Assembly: GCA_907163375.1 (NCBI GenBank)
Contig: CAJQUW010009045.1
Span: 124,001-188,000 of the forward strand
DNA: 64,000 bases
Reading direction: 5' to 3'
DNA from: Prostheceraeus crozeri
Taxonomy: Eukaryota > Platyhelminthes > Polycladida > Euryleptidae
Shown: positions 1 to 12,363 of the stretch, piece after piece
How positions within the stretch are numbered: the stretch's first letter is position 1
Layout: every line of letters begins with the position of its first letter
Program-made: the position numbers and the translations under genes
The notes under the pieces: model-generated
Told to the model about the DNA's origin: nothing
Seen by the model: only the letters and a program-made list of their open reading frames with translations
Databases searched by the model: none

Positions 1-1544
1 ATGTATTGGAAAGAGTATAATTTGTTACTAACATGGCTGACTTAGTCCAGCTTCAAAAAAGATGTTATTATACTGATACAACTGATAAGGATGACTTATA
101 ATTCATTGTAGTACTGTTGATAATGAAAAGAAGACGAAAAATTTATTTTACAAATTCATGTCATGTTGCTGCTGATAATAATGACATGTAAACTGACTTA
201 TAAATCCTAACCCTCTCTGAATCAATCCAGTCACTCTCTCGGATTGGACATTTAAGATATCTAACTCGTGGATTACCACACAGCAATGATGTACTAATGG
301 CGGAAATACGATTCTCAAGTCCTAGATTCCAAACGAATGTGCACAGTCACATACGACCATTCTACTCGCAAGAGAAGAAAAACGGCTTGATATTTGGAAT
401 ATATGAAATCATTCTGTCTCTCTATAGTTGACATGTTTACTCATGTGGTGGTCTAAAGACAAGTACATGTAGATCGGGAATCATTCCACTTCATCTTTGA
501 AATACAAGAGATACACAGAAACCATTTGAAAGTTTCACGACTTCAAAACCAGATAAGTTGGTTCATATACGGAAAATAGTTCACCGCCAACTTAGGACAA
601 TTTCTTCAGTAGTGTCCTCATTTTTGGCACGAGAGGTAGTATTTCTTGTTTTGGAAGTTTGATGGAATCGAGATTTACAATTAGCAAGTTTGTTAAATTT
701 TCATTAAACAGCATTCATTAAATCACTTTTAACACACAACTGGCACATCGCCTAAGTTAGTGCACCTGCAATAATTACTAAATGCTGCTTTTGCGTAAGC
801 ACAATGTAAATAGAATAATTAAATATTGAGTTACATCCTCAGTTGAAAAATCGAAACAGACCTGAATGGCTGCAATTTCATCCAGTATCAGGACTCATCA
901 TTCAGGCCTATCTGTCAACATCGACACAACTCCCTATCTAAAGTTTTAGTAGTAATAATAATAATTAAAAGCCCTCGTATGATCAACTCACGAATATCTT
1001 ATTAATCCAAAACGCTTGTATTTCAAGGATGCATTGTTTTCGGCAATATACGATTTCCATAGATTGATTTTCTCCTAAGACCTATTTCGAAGCACTTGTG
1101 GTGGATCTGGGACGCAATTCAATAATTCAGTCCCAATGTAGCTAATTTTGACTTTCCAATCTCTGCATGCGTCAGGTATCTTTTATAGTGCTGTTTTAAG
1201 TGCCTTGAATATTAGTAGGTCTACCTGAACACATGGCTATACGCATAATTGTTATGTCCATGTCAACAAACATGAATATAAAGCTAAAATATAGTAAATT
1301 TCAAACACTGGCAATGAATATTGCAGCGCAGGAAAAGTCCAAAAAATTTCGCAAATATCAAGTCCACTGAAGAGGAATTAAGTAAACAAGTTCCAACTTA
1401 AAAGAAATCTGGAATTCCAGACGCTGGAGTTTTCAACTTTCAGCATCCCAGATACTCCCCTATTTGTATAATACTTCGGCGGATCGCAAGGCCTATCCAA
1501 TTCGATCGAAAAAATCCGGAAAATCGACATCTCTACCGTAGGGT
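1..1544. other. No gene recognised
   Basis: AT-rich DNA with no open frame of note on either strand and no domain I recognise. Nothing repeat-like was picked out by eye apart from short A/T runs. Confidence 0.5.
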
Positions 1545-1661
1545 CAGTAAATGAAATAAACGAAGATCAAATTGCCATGCAAAAGATGTGCGGCAGACAG
1601 GATTCGACCTACGACCCCAGGTTAGCTAGACCTGTGCTCTACCAACTGAGCCACGAGCCGC
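1545..1661 (-). repeat. tRNA-derived SINE copy
   Basis: Read on the minus strand, the first 72 bases (1661 to 1590) fold like a tRNA: a GCGGC/GCCGC acceptor stem, an A-box (TGGCTCAGTTGGTAGAGC), a CAGGT/ACCTG anticodon stem with loop CTAGCTA, and a B-box-like GGTCGAATCC. The T-loop lacks one T of the usual TTCGAAT, so this is not a working tRNA. The bases that follow (ACATCTTTTGCATGGCAATT and on) recur behind a second tRNA-like head at 44240-44354, which marks a dispersed SINE family rather than a lone tRNA pseudogene. Confidence 0.65.
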
Positions 1662-2599
1662 TTACATGCGATTGTTTCAATTGGCAGGATTAAACCCTCC
1701 GCAACACCTCCTTATGGACATTGTTCACGCTCACAACCAATGAAGAATTGCCAAAAGTAACCCTCCTAGGATCTTGCGTGACCACGAAAAGAAAATTCTT
1801 CTTTCTTACGAAACTCAACAGACTTTTGTAGGGCCCTGCGAGTACTCGACAATGTCGAGTCGAGTCGAGTAGTCGACTCGACTAGAATTTCGAGTTTGAC
1901 CGCTCGAGTACTCGACTCGTTTCGACATTTTGTTATACCGTTCGAGTACTCGAACGACGATGCGTATTCGAATCGAGTTGGCGAACATGTGCAAAAATAT
2001 ATCGCGTTTGCACAGCTTTATAATTTCGATTACATTGAATATTTATTTAATGACTTGCTACTTTAACGCGTTTATTTAGCGTTATGTTTTGTTCACAACC
2101 TGGTCACAGCAATATTGTTGAAGTTGCAATGAAATGTTACCAAAATTCAGTCACATCAGCCAAAGGGAGAAGATCAAGGATCACAATTTTCAGTTTTTTC
2201 CGTCTTTTCCGTTTTTTTGCGAAATTGGTCTAATGTAAATATTTCAAATTTATGCATTCAAACACCGTTTTTCCCCGATTTTCAGTTTTTTTCTGGGGGG
2301 GGGGGAATTGTGATCCCTGGAGAAGATTAATTATTTCTATCTCAAAAACTCATCTTTGCAAAACGCAATTCGGACATGTTATTTTAGCTTATCAGACAGT
2401 TTGTTTGCTACTTTTAGTTTATCTCACGCACGTAAATAATCACTCTGCAGCTGTTCAGAAATCATAATTTATTTCGTATTTTAGTAAAAATACGCACGTG
2501 TATTGTTATCATATTTTGTCGAAAAACGAAAAATGATTCAATGCACTACTCACAAAAAAATTACACTCATCAACTTAGGTAAACAGGCTTCTCCTTAAG

Positions 2600-5500
2600 G
2601 CAAGTGCAGGATGATATAATGGTCAGCAGACGACAACTCGGGCAAAATCACATTAATCAGCTGCAATTGATAGATAGTCTGATGATGTGCTGTTCTCTAG
2701 AGTGATAAGTAACTACACAAGCTGTTTTACTAGTATAGACTCAATAGAGTACAAGCGAATAAGCAGCCACGGACCATTCAGCGCCAGGTTTAGCAGGGGA
2801 GAGGAGTCAGCAGGTGACGCTGCTGGGTCATTTAAAACTCTCAATCCTAATGACGAACCTGGGATAAGGCGATTATGTCCGCCTTTAAATAGGCCTAGTC
2901 AAGGGGGGCGGGCTAGGATAAGGTAAACTCCGTTATAAAACCAACTGCTGCCTTAGCAGGTCTTCTCATCTGTTGATGAGATATGGCTAGGTCCACTGCC
3001 GAAAACAGTGGTTGGTGTCAGCAAGGGCATGCGACCGTAAAATGTTGCTTCAATCATTCATAAAGATGGTTCGTATTCAAATGGCCTCTAGTACCCGGCA
3101 GCCTTTAAGTAGGAAATGGATGCGAAGAATAAATGGGGAAACTCAAAATGAAAATCTTCGAATTGGAACGGTAAATGTGGGATCGATGTACGGTAGAAGC
3201 AGAGAAGTTGTGGAGATGCTAGCCAGACGAAAAGTTGATATCTGTTGTGTGCAAGAGACAAGGTACAAAGGACAGGCTTGCCGATTTATTGGCGAACTTG
3301 ACGAAAAGTACAAGTTTTGGTGGTCTGGAAATGATGATGGTAAAGGAGGCGTTGGCATTCTTATCAAAGAGAAATGGGTGGATAAAGTGTTCGAGATCAG
3401 AAGAATCAACCCGCGGGTTCTTAAAGTGAAGATGATGATTGGAGAACATGTAATAAATATCTACTCCATCTATGCCCCACAGGTCGGTCTGAAGAAGAGA
3501 AAGATGCTTTTTGGGGTGTCTTAGACGACGACGTTGGGAGCATTTCTGCATCAGAAATTGTGTGTGTTGCGGGAGACTTTAATGGCCACGTTGTAGGGGA
3601 AAGAGAAGGTTTCGAAAGCGTTATGGGATCGTATGGATTTGGAGAAAGGAACGATGAGGGTGTTCGGATTCTGAACTTCTGCCTTGCACATGATTTAGAA
3701 ATCCTGAACACGAAATTTTCGAAAGATGATGAAAAGAAAATTACTTTCAAGAGTGGAGACTTCAAAACCCAGATCGATTACGTGGCAGCCCGAGCTGATC
3801 CGAGAGTGAAAGTGAAGGATTGTAAGGTGACACCTGGTGAATCCTGTGTAGCACAACACCGATTGCTTTCAGCGGATTTCATAATCAGAACATCAGTAAA
3901 ATCGAAGGAAAGGAGAGGAACAAAGGAAATTAAAATCTGGAGACTTCAAGATGAAAGTGTGAAAGTTAAATACAGAGACGAACTCAACAGAAGGCTGACT
4001 TCATGAATGGCAGAAATTCAGACGGATGGGAGCAAACACAGAATACCATTCTGTCTGTGGCCAAGGAAGTTTGTGGTGAAACTAGAGGACGTATGAGACA
4101 AGAGCAAAGAGAAACGTGGTGGTGGAATGTCAAAGTTCAAGAGGCCATAAGGAACAAAAGATTGGCTTTTAAGTCATGGCAGAGAACCAGGAATGAAGCT
4201 GACAAAGAATTTTACAGAGAGAAAGTGAAGTGTGCTAAAGCAGAAATTTTGAAAGCCAAGGAAGGAGCGTGGAGGACATGGTCAGAAAGTCTGCATAAAA
4301 CCGAGATACAACAAAGAATGTTCAGGATAGCGAGACAAATGAAATCAGAGCGAAAGGATGTAAGCCGAGTGAAATACATAAAGAGCGAGGACGGCAATAT
4401 TTTGACGGATGAAAGAGAAGTCTGTGAGCGTTGGAGACAATATTTCAGCAAGTTGCTCAACGAGGAAAATGACTTCACAGCGGACGATGCTGAATTGACG
4501 GAGGGTCCTATTGAAGAGGTGACATATGACGAAGTAAGAGCTGCTCTGAGAAACATCAAATGTCAAAGATCACCTGGGCCGTCAGGACTTTCAAGCGAGT
4601 TATTGGTCGAAGGAGGTGATGCCATCATTAAGCGCCTTTCGACCATATTTCAGGCTGCTATTTCGAACGGAGAAATCCCAACCGAATGGAAAAAGAGCCT
4701 CACGATTCCCATCTATAAGGGGAAAGGAGATGCCTTCGTGTGCGGTTCGTATAGAAGAATTCGCCTTCTAGAGCACACGATGAAGCTATTCGAGAAAGTT
4801 CTCGAGGTCATACTGCGGAAGCTAATCAAGATTGACAGCCGTCAGTTTGGATTTCGGCCCGGGAAGTCAACAACAGATGCTATTTTCATCATGCGTTAAA
4901 TACAAGAGAAGTTAAGTCACCGAAAGAAAAAGTTGTTTCATGTATTCGTAGACATGGAAAAAGCATTCGATAGAGTGCCAAGAAAAGTCATCGAATGGTC
5001 TCTCAGACGATAAGGTATACCAGAAGCACTTGTAGTAGCCGTTATGTCGCTGTATGGGGTGTCTGACAGCTTCGACATTGATGTTGGAGTACATCAAGGG
5101 TCCATCCTAAGGCCTTTGCTTTTTGTCACAGTAATGGAGGAGGTAGGGAAGGTCCATGGGAACTTCTGTACGCCGACGATCTAGTGCTCACTGCAGAGAC
5201 TAAAGGAGAAGTTCTTTCCATGTTTCAAAGATGGAAATCCAGCTTTGAAAGAAGTGATCTCAAGATCAACCCGGAGAAAACGAAGATCCTTGTGACGGGG
5301 AACAAACAAAAGGACGTGATACGCTCATGTAGATGGCCATGCTCTTGTTGTGGAAAAGGCGTCGGTCAGAACTCGATTCTGTGCTCGGCGTGCAATAGCT
5401 GGTGCCATTTCAGATGCTCCGGTTTAACCTCAGTGAGGGTGTCGTCCTCGTTTAGATGCCCAAAGTGTATCCGAGGACACGAAGACAAACGAAGACGATG

Positions 5501-6030
5501 ACGACACGCTTCAATTGGATGAGTGCATTGTGCAAGAAGTTCAGCATTTCTGCTATCTTGGGGACATGCTTGACAGGGATGCAGGCGTCGAGAGAGCGGT
5601 GAGGACTCGCATTGCGGCGACATGGTCAAAATGGAGGGAACTCGCCAGCCTCCTAACGAACAAGGGAATACCGTTACACTGCAGAGGGCAGATTTATCAA
5701 TATTGCTTGAGATCTGTCCTGATATACGGTTCGGAGACATGACCTCTCACAAGCAAATTGATGCATGCCATGACAACGTGTGACTTGACGATGCTTCGCT
5801 TTATGGCTGGTGTAAGATGGAGAGACAGGATCCCAAATGAAGAAGTAGTAAAAAGGTGTGGTCTGAAGGATTTGGAAGTGCTCATCCGGAGAAGCAGACT
5901 TCGCTGGTTTGGGCATGTGAAGAGGTCGGAGGACATTGTGAGAGAGGTTGAAGAATCCGTCAATGTCTCTAAATGTCAAAATAATAAGACCTGCTCTGAC
6001 ATTTAACAGTGACCAGCAGATATAGCACTT
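2600..6030 (+). mobile_element. RTE-type LINE (non-LTR retrotransposon), decayed
   Basis: About 3.4 kb. A 5' leader containing CCAACTGCTGCCTTAGCAGG resembles the leader of the second LINE at 25.5 kb, so the two are related lineages. The coding part has an AP-endonuclease followed by a reverse transcriptase. Exact ends are not defined and no clear target duplication was found. It lies inside the hAT element 1829-6489 and so is younger than it. Confidence 0.75.
3012..6006 (+). pseudogene. LINE endonuclease-reverse transcriptase with cysteine finger
   Basis: The product would nick chromosomal DNA and copy the LINE RNA at the nick. The endonuclease shows LRIGTVNVGS and CVQETRYKG (3160-3270), then GDFNGH (3569-3590) and QIDYVAARAD. 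The reverse transcriptase shows VDMEKAFDRVP (about 4950), VHQGS (about 5090) and YADDLVL (about 5170-5190). A stretch with four Cys/His pairs, CSCCGKGVGQNSILCSACN then WCHFRCSGL and FRCPKC (5338-5470), looks like a PHD/treble-clef finger. The C-terminal RLRWFGHVKR is at 5906-5935. The frame changes near 3520 and 4005, a stop follows at 4897, and further changes lie near 5160, 5510 and 5745, so the copy is dead. The same general order is known in RTE-like elements whose endonuclease is often labelled craniofacial-development-protein-2-like. Confidence 0.8.
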
Positions 6031-6497
6031 CACAGCTGCAAAAAATATAGGTTTAAGTTAACTCGTTAAAGATGAAATTGATCTTTTGTTAATTTCCTAA
6101 TAGCAAGTGAGCGATGTCCTCTCTCACCCTGTACGGTATTCAGAATAATGACACGCTTGCATAATAATTATTGTATAATATACCTACAAGGTAAAATACA
6201 TACAATGCTCAAACAAAAGGTTTTAAAAAATTGATTGCAGAAACAATTTAAATAAATGACTGGATGCAGAGAATTTTTAAATTATTATAATGTATGTCTA
6301 ATGTCCACAATTACATATACTTAACAAAGGACAACCCACTCAACGATTTGCGTCGCCATATGACATATTTTCTTATTCTCTTCATTACTTTTATTGGCCT
6401 AAACACATTTTTACCTCTTACTATCTTTGAAAATTTTCCCCCACTCGACTCGACTCGAGGTTGACAAAAGCCCGACTTGCAGGGCTCTAGATTTTTG

Positions 6498-7366
6498 GTC
6501 TGTAAAATTCGATGCTACAATCTTTCATTGAGCGAAAAGTTAGCTCTCGATTTGCAATCTGGGTTGCAATCAAAGTGAAGTAAAATTCGCACATTAAAAG
6601 ATCGCAATGAGACTGCTTCGAGAGATGAACATCTCCAACATGAAGGCCAATTTGCCTGGGTCCAAAATTTTAGGCAGGACTTTACATGTAAAAGAACTGA
6701 ACACATTTTCCTTTCAATTTTGGTGAATGAAAGTTCTTGAAGTCGACAATAATCAGCAAAATCATCTTGTTATGACTGCAAACTAACAAATTGTAATGAT
6801 TCGAAATCATAAACTACGTAAATGATTTGAAACTGCGTTTGAGAAACGAACATTGTATATTATGTACAAGATGTGCTAACAATGGTACAGTGCGGCCGGA
6901 AGTGCAGTCCACCATCTTCAGATTCAAGGAACATCGTCTGTAGTCATCGCTAATCATCGGTCTATAAACATAGAAATATCTACAAATGTTAGCCCTTTTG
7001 AGATCAGCATTCTAAAAACAAAGGAGGACGAACCTTACTTGCGACTCAAGGAGGTGATACTTATCCGCAAATGCAAACCGATGATTAACAGCTGCATCGA
7101 GTGTGAGGTATTGTAAGACATTTAAATATCATGTGAATCCTTTTTCACTAAGACGTCTCTAGATTATAGAAATCAGAGGTTGGGCGGGGTTTAACAAAAA
7201 ATTTTATGCAAATCTTCTCCAACATCAGTCAGGGGATAGCTTGACATCTAGGGGATACTGTGCTGTATGCCTACCAGAAACAAAATTTTAAAACCTGCGT
7301 TGTTTTCATGTCAATTCCTTTGCTATACATGTTACAGTTCATGCATTAACAATGTCACATGGCTTT
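6498..7366. other. No gene recognised
   Basis: AT-rich spacer between the hAT element and the next inverted-repeat element. I see no coding exon, RNA gene or clear repeat. Confidence 0.45.
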
Positions 7367-8102
7367 GGGGTCGTGCACATATTACGTGATACCAAATATA
7401 CGAATTTTCGACCCCCCCCCTCCCCCCCTGTGATACGCCGTGATATATCGGTTGAACCCCCCTCCCATATCACGTGATATTCTGGTTTACCCCCCCCCCC
7501 CGACTAATTCATGATTTATACTATGTGTCATTTATATGATTCTTGTTGTGTGTGTAGACCTACTTTCTATTTGTGGACTACATCATGAGTTTGAAAGCAA
7601 AAACATCAAATCCTATAAATACCGGTATATACTGTATGTTTCACCTAAGATTATACAAATTGTGTTGTGCAGAGGAAGTCAAAAATATTCTTACATCGTA
7701 CAGGTAGGCCTAAACAGAGACCTGAACATTTTAGATCAAAACATGCCATTTTCCAGAATTATGAAACTTTAAGATACAGAATAACAAAATTAATTCTTAG
7801 TAGTCTGCATGATAAGTGATGCGATTAAATAGCGACACAGAAAACCACAAAGAAATAAAAACTCGCATTGAGTAACAGTAGGCCTACCTGTGTCGTAATT
7901 AAACTACCATATTACAATTATTTGCTTAGGCCCTTTAAGCAATTTCTCAATGATGATAGGTATATTTTTTGACAGAAACTCAGTGGTGTTATGTATCACG
8001 TGATATTGCCAGAGTATCCCCCCTCCCCCCTGTGATACCGCGTGATATATTGGTTGAACCCCCCCTCCCCCCTTGCGTATCACCTAATATGTGCACGACC
8101 CC
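7367..8102. mobile_element. Non-autonomous DNA transposon with C-rich subterminal arrays
   Basis: The ends are inverted copies: GGGGTCGTGCACATATTA at 7367-7384 and its reverse complement at 8085-8102, with similarity continuing into GTGATAC. Inside each end is a direct repeat built from C(5-9)TC(5-7)TGTGATAC, CGTGATATATYGGTTGAA and another C-run (about 7411-7464 and 8012-8070), mixed with the palindrome TATCACGTGATA. No transposase frame lies in the 736 bp, so it would be mobilised in trans. The flanks give no convincing target duplication beyond a possible TTT, so the superfamily is open. Confidence 0.65.
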
Positions 8103-8288
8103 TTTGTCAAATTAATAGCCGAAATACTTTGATACGAGTCACCTGGCTTTTCCAAATCCTGAAAATTAAATAATGACAATTGGCCAAGGCATTTTCCCTC
8201 TTTGTCTAACAATGACTGAGATCAGGAAACAAAGTCCTGGATACAGTAATGAGATGTTTGAATGAGTTTTGCAATTGCAGCATAAAAG

Positions 8289-8684
8289 TCGTCCGATCTA
8301 CCTCTACATCAGACTTCTCTTCGCAATGAAACTGATGATATTTCTCTCATTGCCATTTTCGGTGTCTTTGCTTCAGCAACAGCAGAAGAAGCTTTGAATG
8401 CAGATCATAGGAAGAAATTGCGAATGAGTATTATGAAATTATTTTTACAGGTTCGACGAATACAGACGTCTAAATTGCCTGCTTCGACAACACACAGTCC
8501 AATCATCTCCATCACTCGGGCGAATCCGATAACAAGCATTAACTCTCCTGAAAGTTCAACCACAAGCAGCACTCCTGAAGCAGAACTAGCTACCAAGAGC
8601 GATACCTACGAGAGCAGCTTCGAAGATATGCACGCCAATATTACACATATTTCAAGATGTACTCAATGTGCGTGCTCATTTTAA
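8289..8684 (+). CDS. Possible terminal exon of a MADF/BESS-like gene
   Basis: An open frame runs from an acceptor-like AAAAG at 8284-8288 to a stop at 8682-8684 (131 codons). Around residues 15-55 it reads DDISLIAIFGVFASATAEE then a basic helix RKKLRMSIMKLFLQV. This pattern (acidic start, IFGxxxA, then a basic amphipathic helix) is like the C-terminal motif of the MADF protein at 42987-43316 (KFDIFGKMVAF then RLIHEAIFQARL) and of BESS-type interaction motifs. The remainder is rich in Ser/Thr. A better-looking acceptor at 8280 would give an early stop in this frame, which lowers the score. No MADF-bearing upstream exon was found. Confidence 0.35.
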   Translation, partial: SSDLPLHQTSLRNETDDISLIAIFGVFASATAEEALNADHRKKLRMSIMKLFLQVRRIQTSKLPASTTHSPIISITRANPITSINSPESSTTSSTPEAELATKSDTYESSFEDMHANITHISRCTQCACSF

Positions 8685-8853
8685 ATGAAAGAAGCTGATT
8701 GAAACAGAAAAACATTGACATAATTTTGATGTTGTCATTGATCAATAAATGAATTAAATTTTTGAATCTCATTTTCACCGACGCAAAAGCATCAAACCCC
8801 TACGTAACAATTAACTTTAAATAGTTACTCATAAAGTGAATGACTAACATTAC

Positions 8854-9120
8854 CAGGCCCTCCAAGGGCCGCGGCAATAAATCATCTTCAAACTGCGGGA
8901 ATTCAACCAGCTCGCGAATTTGGTAAAGGGTCACAATGGGAAGTACATTTGGTCGAATCGCAAGGCTTGAGATGGACGTTCTTCTTACGGTGAAGCTTGT
9001 GCTCCGAATGATGCGGTTACCAACTAGCAACGAACCACACTTGCGAGAATAGCTAATTATCGGTAAGGTGCGGTACAGCTTTGTCAAATACTGACGAAAG
9101 ACTGTGAGAGGTTCTGACAT
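8854..9120 (-). CDS. Possible first exon, unknown protein
   Basis: An ATG in fair context (GAACATGTC) at 9120 opens 89 codons ending at a donor-like CTG|GTAATG, in phase 0. The start MSEPLTVFRQYLTKLYRTLP contains a Leu-Tyr-Arg triplet in a helix-like segment, and a basic Ser/Arg-rich stretch follows, which could suit a small mitochondrial LYR-motif or imported protein. I do not recognise the family, and LYR by itself is weak evidence. It could be a chance frame. Confidence 0.25.
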
Positions 9121-12100
9121 GTTCAGGAACTCAAAAATTCTTTTTTAAGTCGTTGGTTGCATTCGATTCGTTTGTGCTTAACTTCCTTTGCAAAATCCTG
9201 TCGAAAGGCAGTGCTAGGTCCTGGAGTAAGTCAGGACTTGAGGTTCTACCATGCAGAGCTATTGCGTTGTTGGTTTACCTTTAAGCTCGGCGTGCGCTAC
9301 TTCACGCGCGGCGTCACGCTCCGGCACACATTTTTCGGACATAAAGGCAACCGACATTCGTGTTGGTATAAATCATATGGGCCACACACCGGATACTTTA
9401 TTTAACGCAGTGGTTGGATACGAGTCTCTCGTGTTTCGCGGAGACCGCTATCATGAGGCGATATTCTCTAGACAATGATGAACACAACCGTAATTGTTCC
9501 GTCGGTTGGGCTGCGGGATCGTGCGGTATGTGTGGTCTATGCGCTACGAATCCTGCGGTTCAAATGACGGGATGATCTGAACACAGAAAAATGAGCTTAC
9601 AACTTACAAAAAATTACAAATAAGCCTTTACAGGGAGCGCTCGTTGCTGCAAATGGCAACAATCGTTGTCCTGCAGTTGGAGACTTTATAGCTCGGCCTG
9701 CTGGATGCTGAGGGGTTGCGTGATATGTGAACTCGGAGCGAGCACCCTGCGTTGCAGACTTCGGCTGGCTTCCGTTATTTTTGTGTCCATTATTTCGATC
9801 TCCGCAAAGTGACCATGTCGTAATTCCAAAGGAGCGGACCTAATGTAGTTAAAAATTAACCCGCGTGGACAGTGGTTGCTGCAGGGGCTACAATTCTCCC
9901 CAAGCTTACTTACGAAAACCAAGAAGAAACGGCGTGCGTTGTGCTTCATACCGCTCTGCTTCATGGTTTATGTTTAAGTTCTTGATGTGTTGAAACTTAT
10001 ACCAACACCCAACAATGCCCTCGAAATCTGATAGAAATGTTCAGTCTCATTAATGCTGCCTCTAAATCACCATAAATCAGTAAAAAGGCCCTAAGAAATC
10101 ACAAAGCGTCCCTACAGTCATCAGCACTGCCATACTCAATGCTCTCCACTTAGAGCAACTATTGATGTGACCAAAATGCATTGCCAACTTCTTGGTCGAG
10201 GAAAAATTGTGATTATTTTCGATTATGTAGGGAGAAAATGAACATCACTTTCAAAAAATCTCATGACTTTTGAAGATGACATGACATGATAGAATTTCAC
10301 TTAACAGCATTTTCATTAAATAGCGCCACACTATTAGTGGCCATTCTTCAAACAATTTGATTCGGCTAAAAGTTCTTGGAATGCTCGATAAACTACAAGT
10401 AGTAAGGAATGACTTGCAAGAAATCAACAAATCTGTTTCCATTCTATATTCAGAAAATATTGATACCGTTGGGTAGACACCAAAGAGGTTTTCAGTCAGG
10501 ATACCACAGATGAAGGCGTTCACAAAGAGACTGATTAGTGGATAGACCACCTACTGGCACTTAGTGACGCTTTTTGGACATAATGTTGCCCACAAAATTG
10601 AGGTCTATTTTGAGCGGTTTGAAGATAATTGACATGCTTTTGGCCGATAGATTCTTTGATATAATCAATGATAATATACATTGTAAGACATAACCACTGC
10701 AGCAGCCTATTTGGATTAAGTCCTTAAGTTTCAAATCGGCGAAAATCAAATAATCTGTCATGGTAGCTAATGTGGATAAAAATGGCAAAAAGAGAATTCG
10801 TGTTAACGAAACATTAATTAACTTATCCCAGCATACTGTAGCACCCATTTCACTGCAAGCCAGGGCCAGTTGAACCTAGCGATTGGAACCGTGCGGTTCT
10901 TGGTTAGGCAAAGCTAGCAGTCGAGTCAACCGCGCGGTTGAGCCGAGAGGTGGGTAGGCGAATGCAGCATTCGAGCCATAAACGCTTCATTGTTCTCAAC
11001 GGCGCATTGACAAAAATTCCCATGCAGAAATAGGTTTGTCTCAGTGTCCAATTCGTTTGTGCATGAGATAGCTGAGGTGACGTAGATGGGTGCATGCCTC
11101 AAACAGCACTGCAAGCAACGACTACAGCGCGTCATCGTAGACTAGACGTCACACAGACTCGCATTGTGTTCACGATCACGTTGTGTGGGTAGGAATAGGA
11201 TTGATTTGGCATATGCAGTAGTATAGTGGTCGCAGCTGCTGTAAGACAACGAGCAGCCATGAGTTGGAACAGCGGATCTCGCAGTGCCGCCTGTTGGAAG
11301 CAGTCATAGAAGTAGATAATAGTACACTAGAATGGAAGTTTGATATCTTGCCTATGTACAATGATGGCACATGGAAAAATCTATGATTTGTACATAGATC
11401 AGATTCAATTTAAAACATTGTATCATAGTCAAACCATTTGTCAAGTTGGTTGTGGAAGTTGTTGACAGCAAATTACAGGATTTTCATGAGAGAACTTCAC
11501 GCGTGATGGTGGCATTGTTTCATGTCAAATAGCCTACTATTCCATGGATAAATATACTGTGTCTACATCTATTTGTGCCTGTCATTGACAGCAATAATGA
11601 AATTTTTCAACACTGGAATACGAATCTAAATTTGGTTCACAGAGTCATAATTGAAAGTGGTCGGTGTACTGGTTGAAAGAACATTTCAAGAATTCACAAA
11701 TAGTATTCTAATTATTGGATAATTTCCCGTCAAGCGGTTAAGAGACCTAGCGCTTTTTTGGAATAAACACACTAAAAACTTCTTTACTTACAATCATTTC
11801 TCAGATAAATGAAATGTCGCTGGAACTTTTCAATTAATCACTGAATGACTTTTGTGATACAGTGTGATGATATTTTGGAAGCCGATATTCGAAAGAAAGC
11901 AGGATTTTGAAAATTGTTCAAGTATAATGAACGGAAAAGCCCTTTAAAGTAAAATGAATACCCGAAGATTTCTTGGCCTCTGATTTCAAGCTGGAGTAAT
12001 GCATATTCTGGTAATCGACATTACAAGTTGCATATGTGTCTGATTATACTCTTGATAGATTATATGAGCGATATTTCAAAATGATGAACGTACAGAACGT

Positions 12101-12363
12101 TTTGAAGGATTTCCTTCTTTGTCATCCTTTCGCCGCAGAATTTTGTAAATTCATGATTGCTTTTGTGTATGATCTTTGGACAAGGGGCAACAATCCACAT
12201 CACAAATTGGCTTAATAAATATAAAAGTCTATCAGAAAAAAAGGAAACCAGCTCGCACAATTTGCATTTTGCCCCAACTAAGTTCCCCCGGCGTGTGCCA
12301 TAATTTTCATGTAATTTCCATTCTAGGACTTTCTATGGTATTGTTAATTTCTATGGAAGTAGT
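9121..12363. other. No gene recognised; two GC-rich hairpins
   Basis: No supported exon. The only structure picked out is a pair of short perfect hairpins 41 bp apart, GAACCGTGCGGTTC at 10886-10899 and CAACCGCGCGGTTG at 10927-10940, in a GC-richer patch. Confidence 0.4.

Larger units (their letters stand above)
1829..6489. mobile_element. hAT-type DNA transposon carrying a LINE insertion
   Basis: The left end reads TAGGGCCCTGCGAGT and the right end, on the other strand, TAGAGCCCTGCAAGT: terminal inverted repeats matching at 13 of 15 bases. The flanks are GACTTTTG (1821-1828) and GATTTTTG (6490-6497), an 8-bp target duplication with one mismatch, which is the length typical of the hAT superfamily. 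Just inside both ends are runs of the word TCGAG/CGACT (1853-1920 and 6444-6460), as expected for subterminal transposase-binding repeats. No transposase frame is visible. The middle, from about 2600 to 6030, is a LINE, so the transposon without it was roughly 1.2 kb and probably non-autonomous. Confidence 0.7.

Noticed and set aside
1590-1661. A working tRNA gene on the minus strand
   Set aside because: The T-arm lacks a base, the T-stem does not pair and a second, diverged copy shares the downstream body, so it is a SINE head.
8281-8684. Acceptor at 8280 (TTTGCAATTGCAG) for the candidate exon
   Set aside because: It would place a stop at the third base of the frame that holds the conserved motif; the weaker acceptor at 8288 was used instead.
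10251-10848. Hydrophobic minus-strand frames as membrane-protein exons
   Set aside because: No family pattern, no supported splice sites and stops between them; the hydrophobicity fits AT-rich noise.
11040-11135. Cys-rich short frame
   Set aside because: No spacing pattern of a known finger and no splice context.
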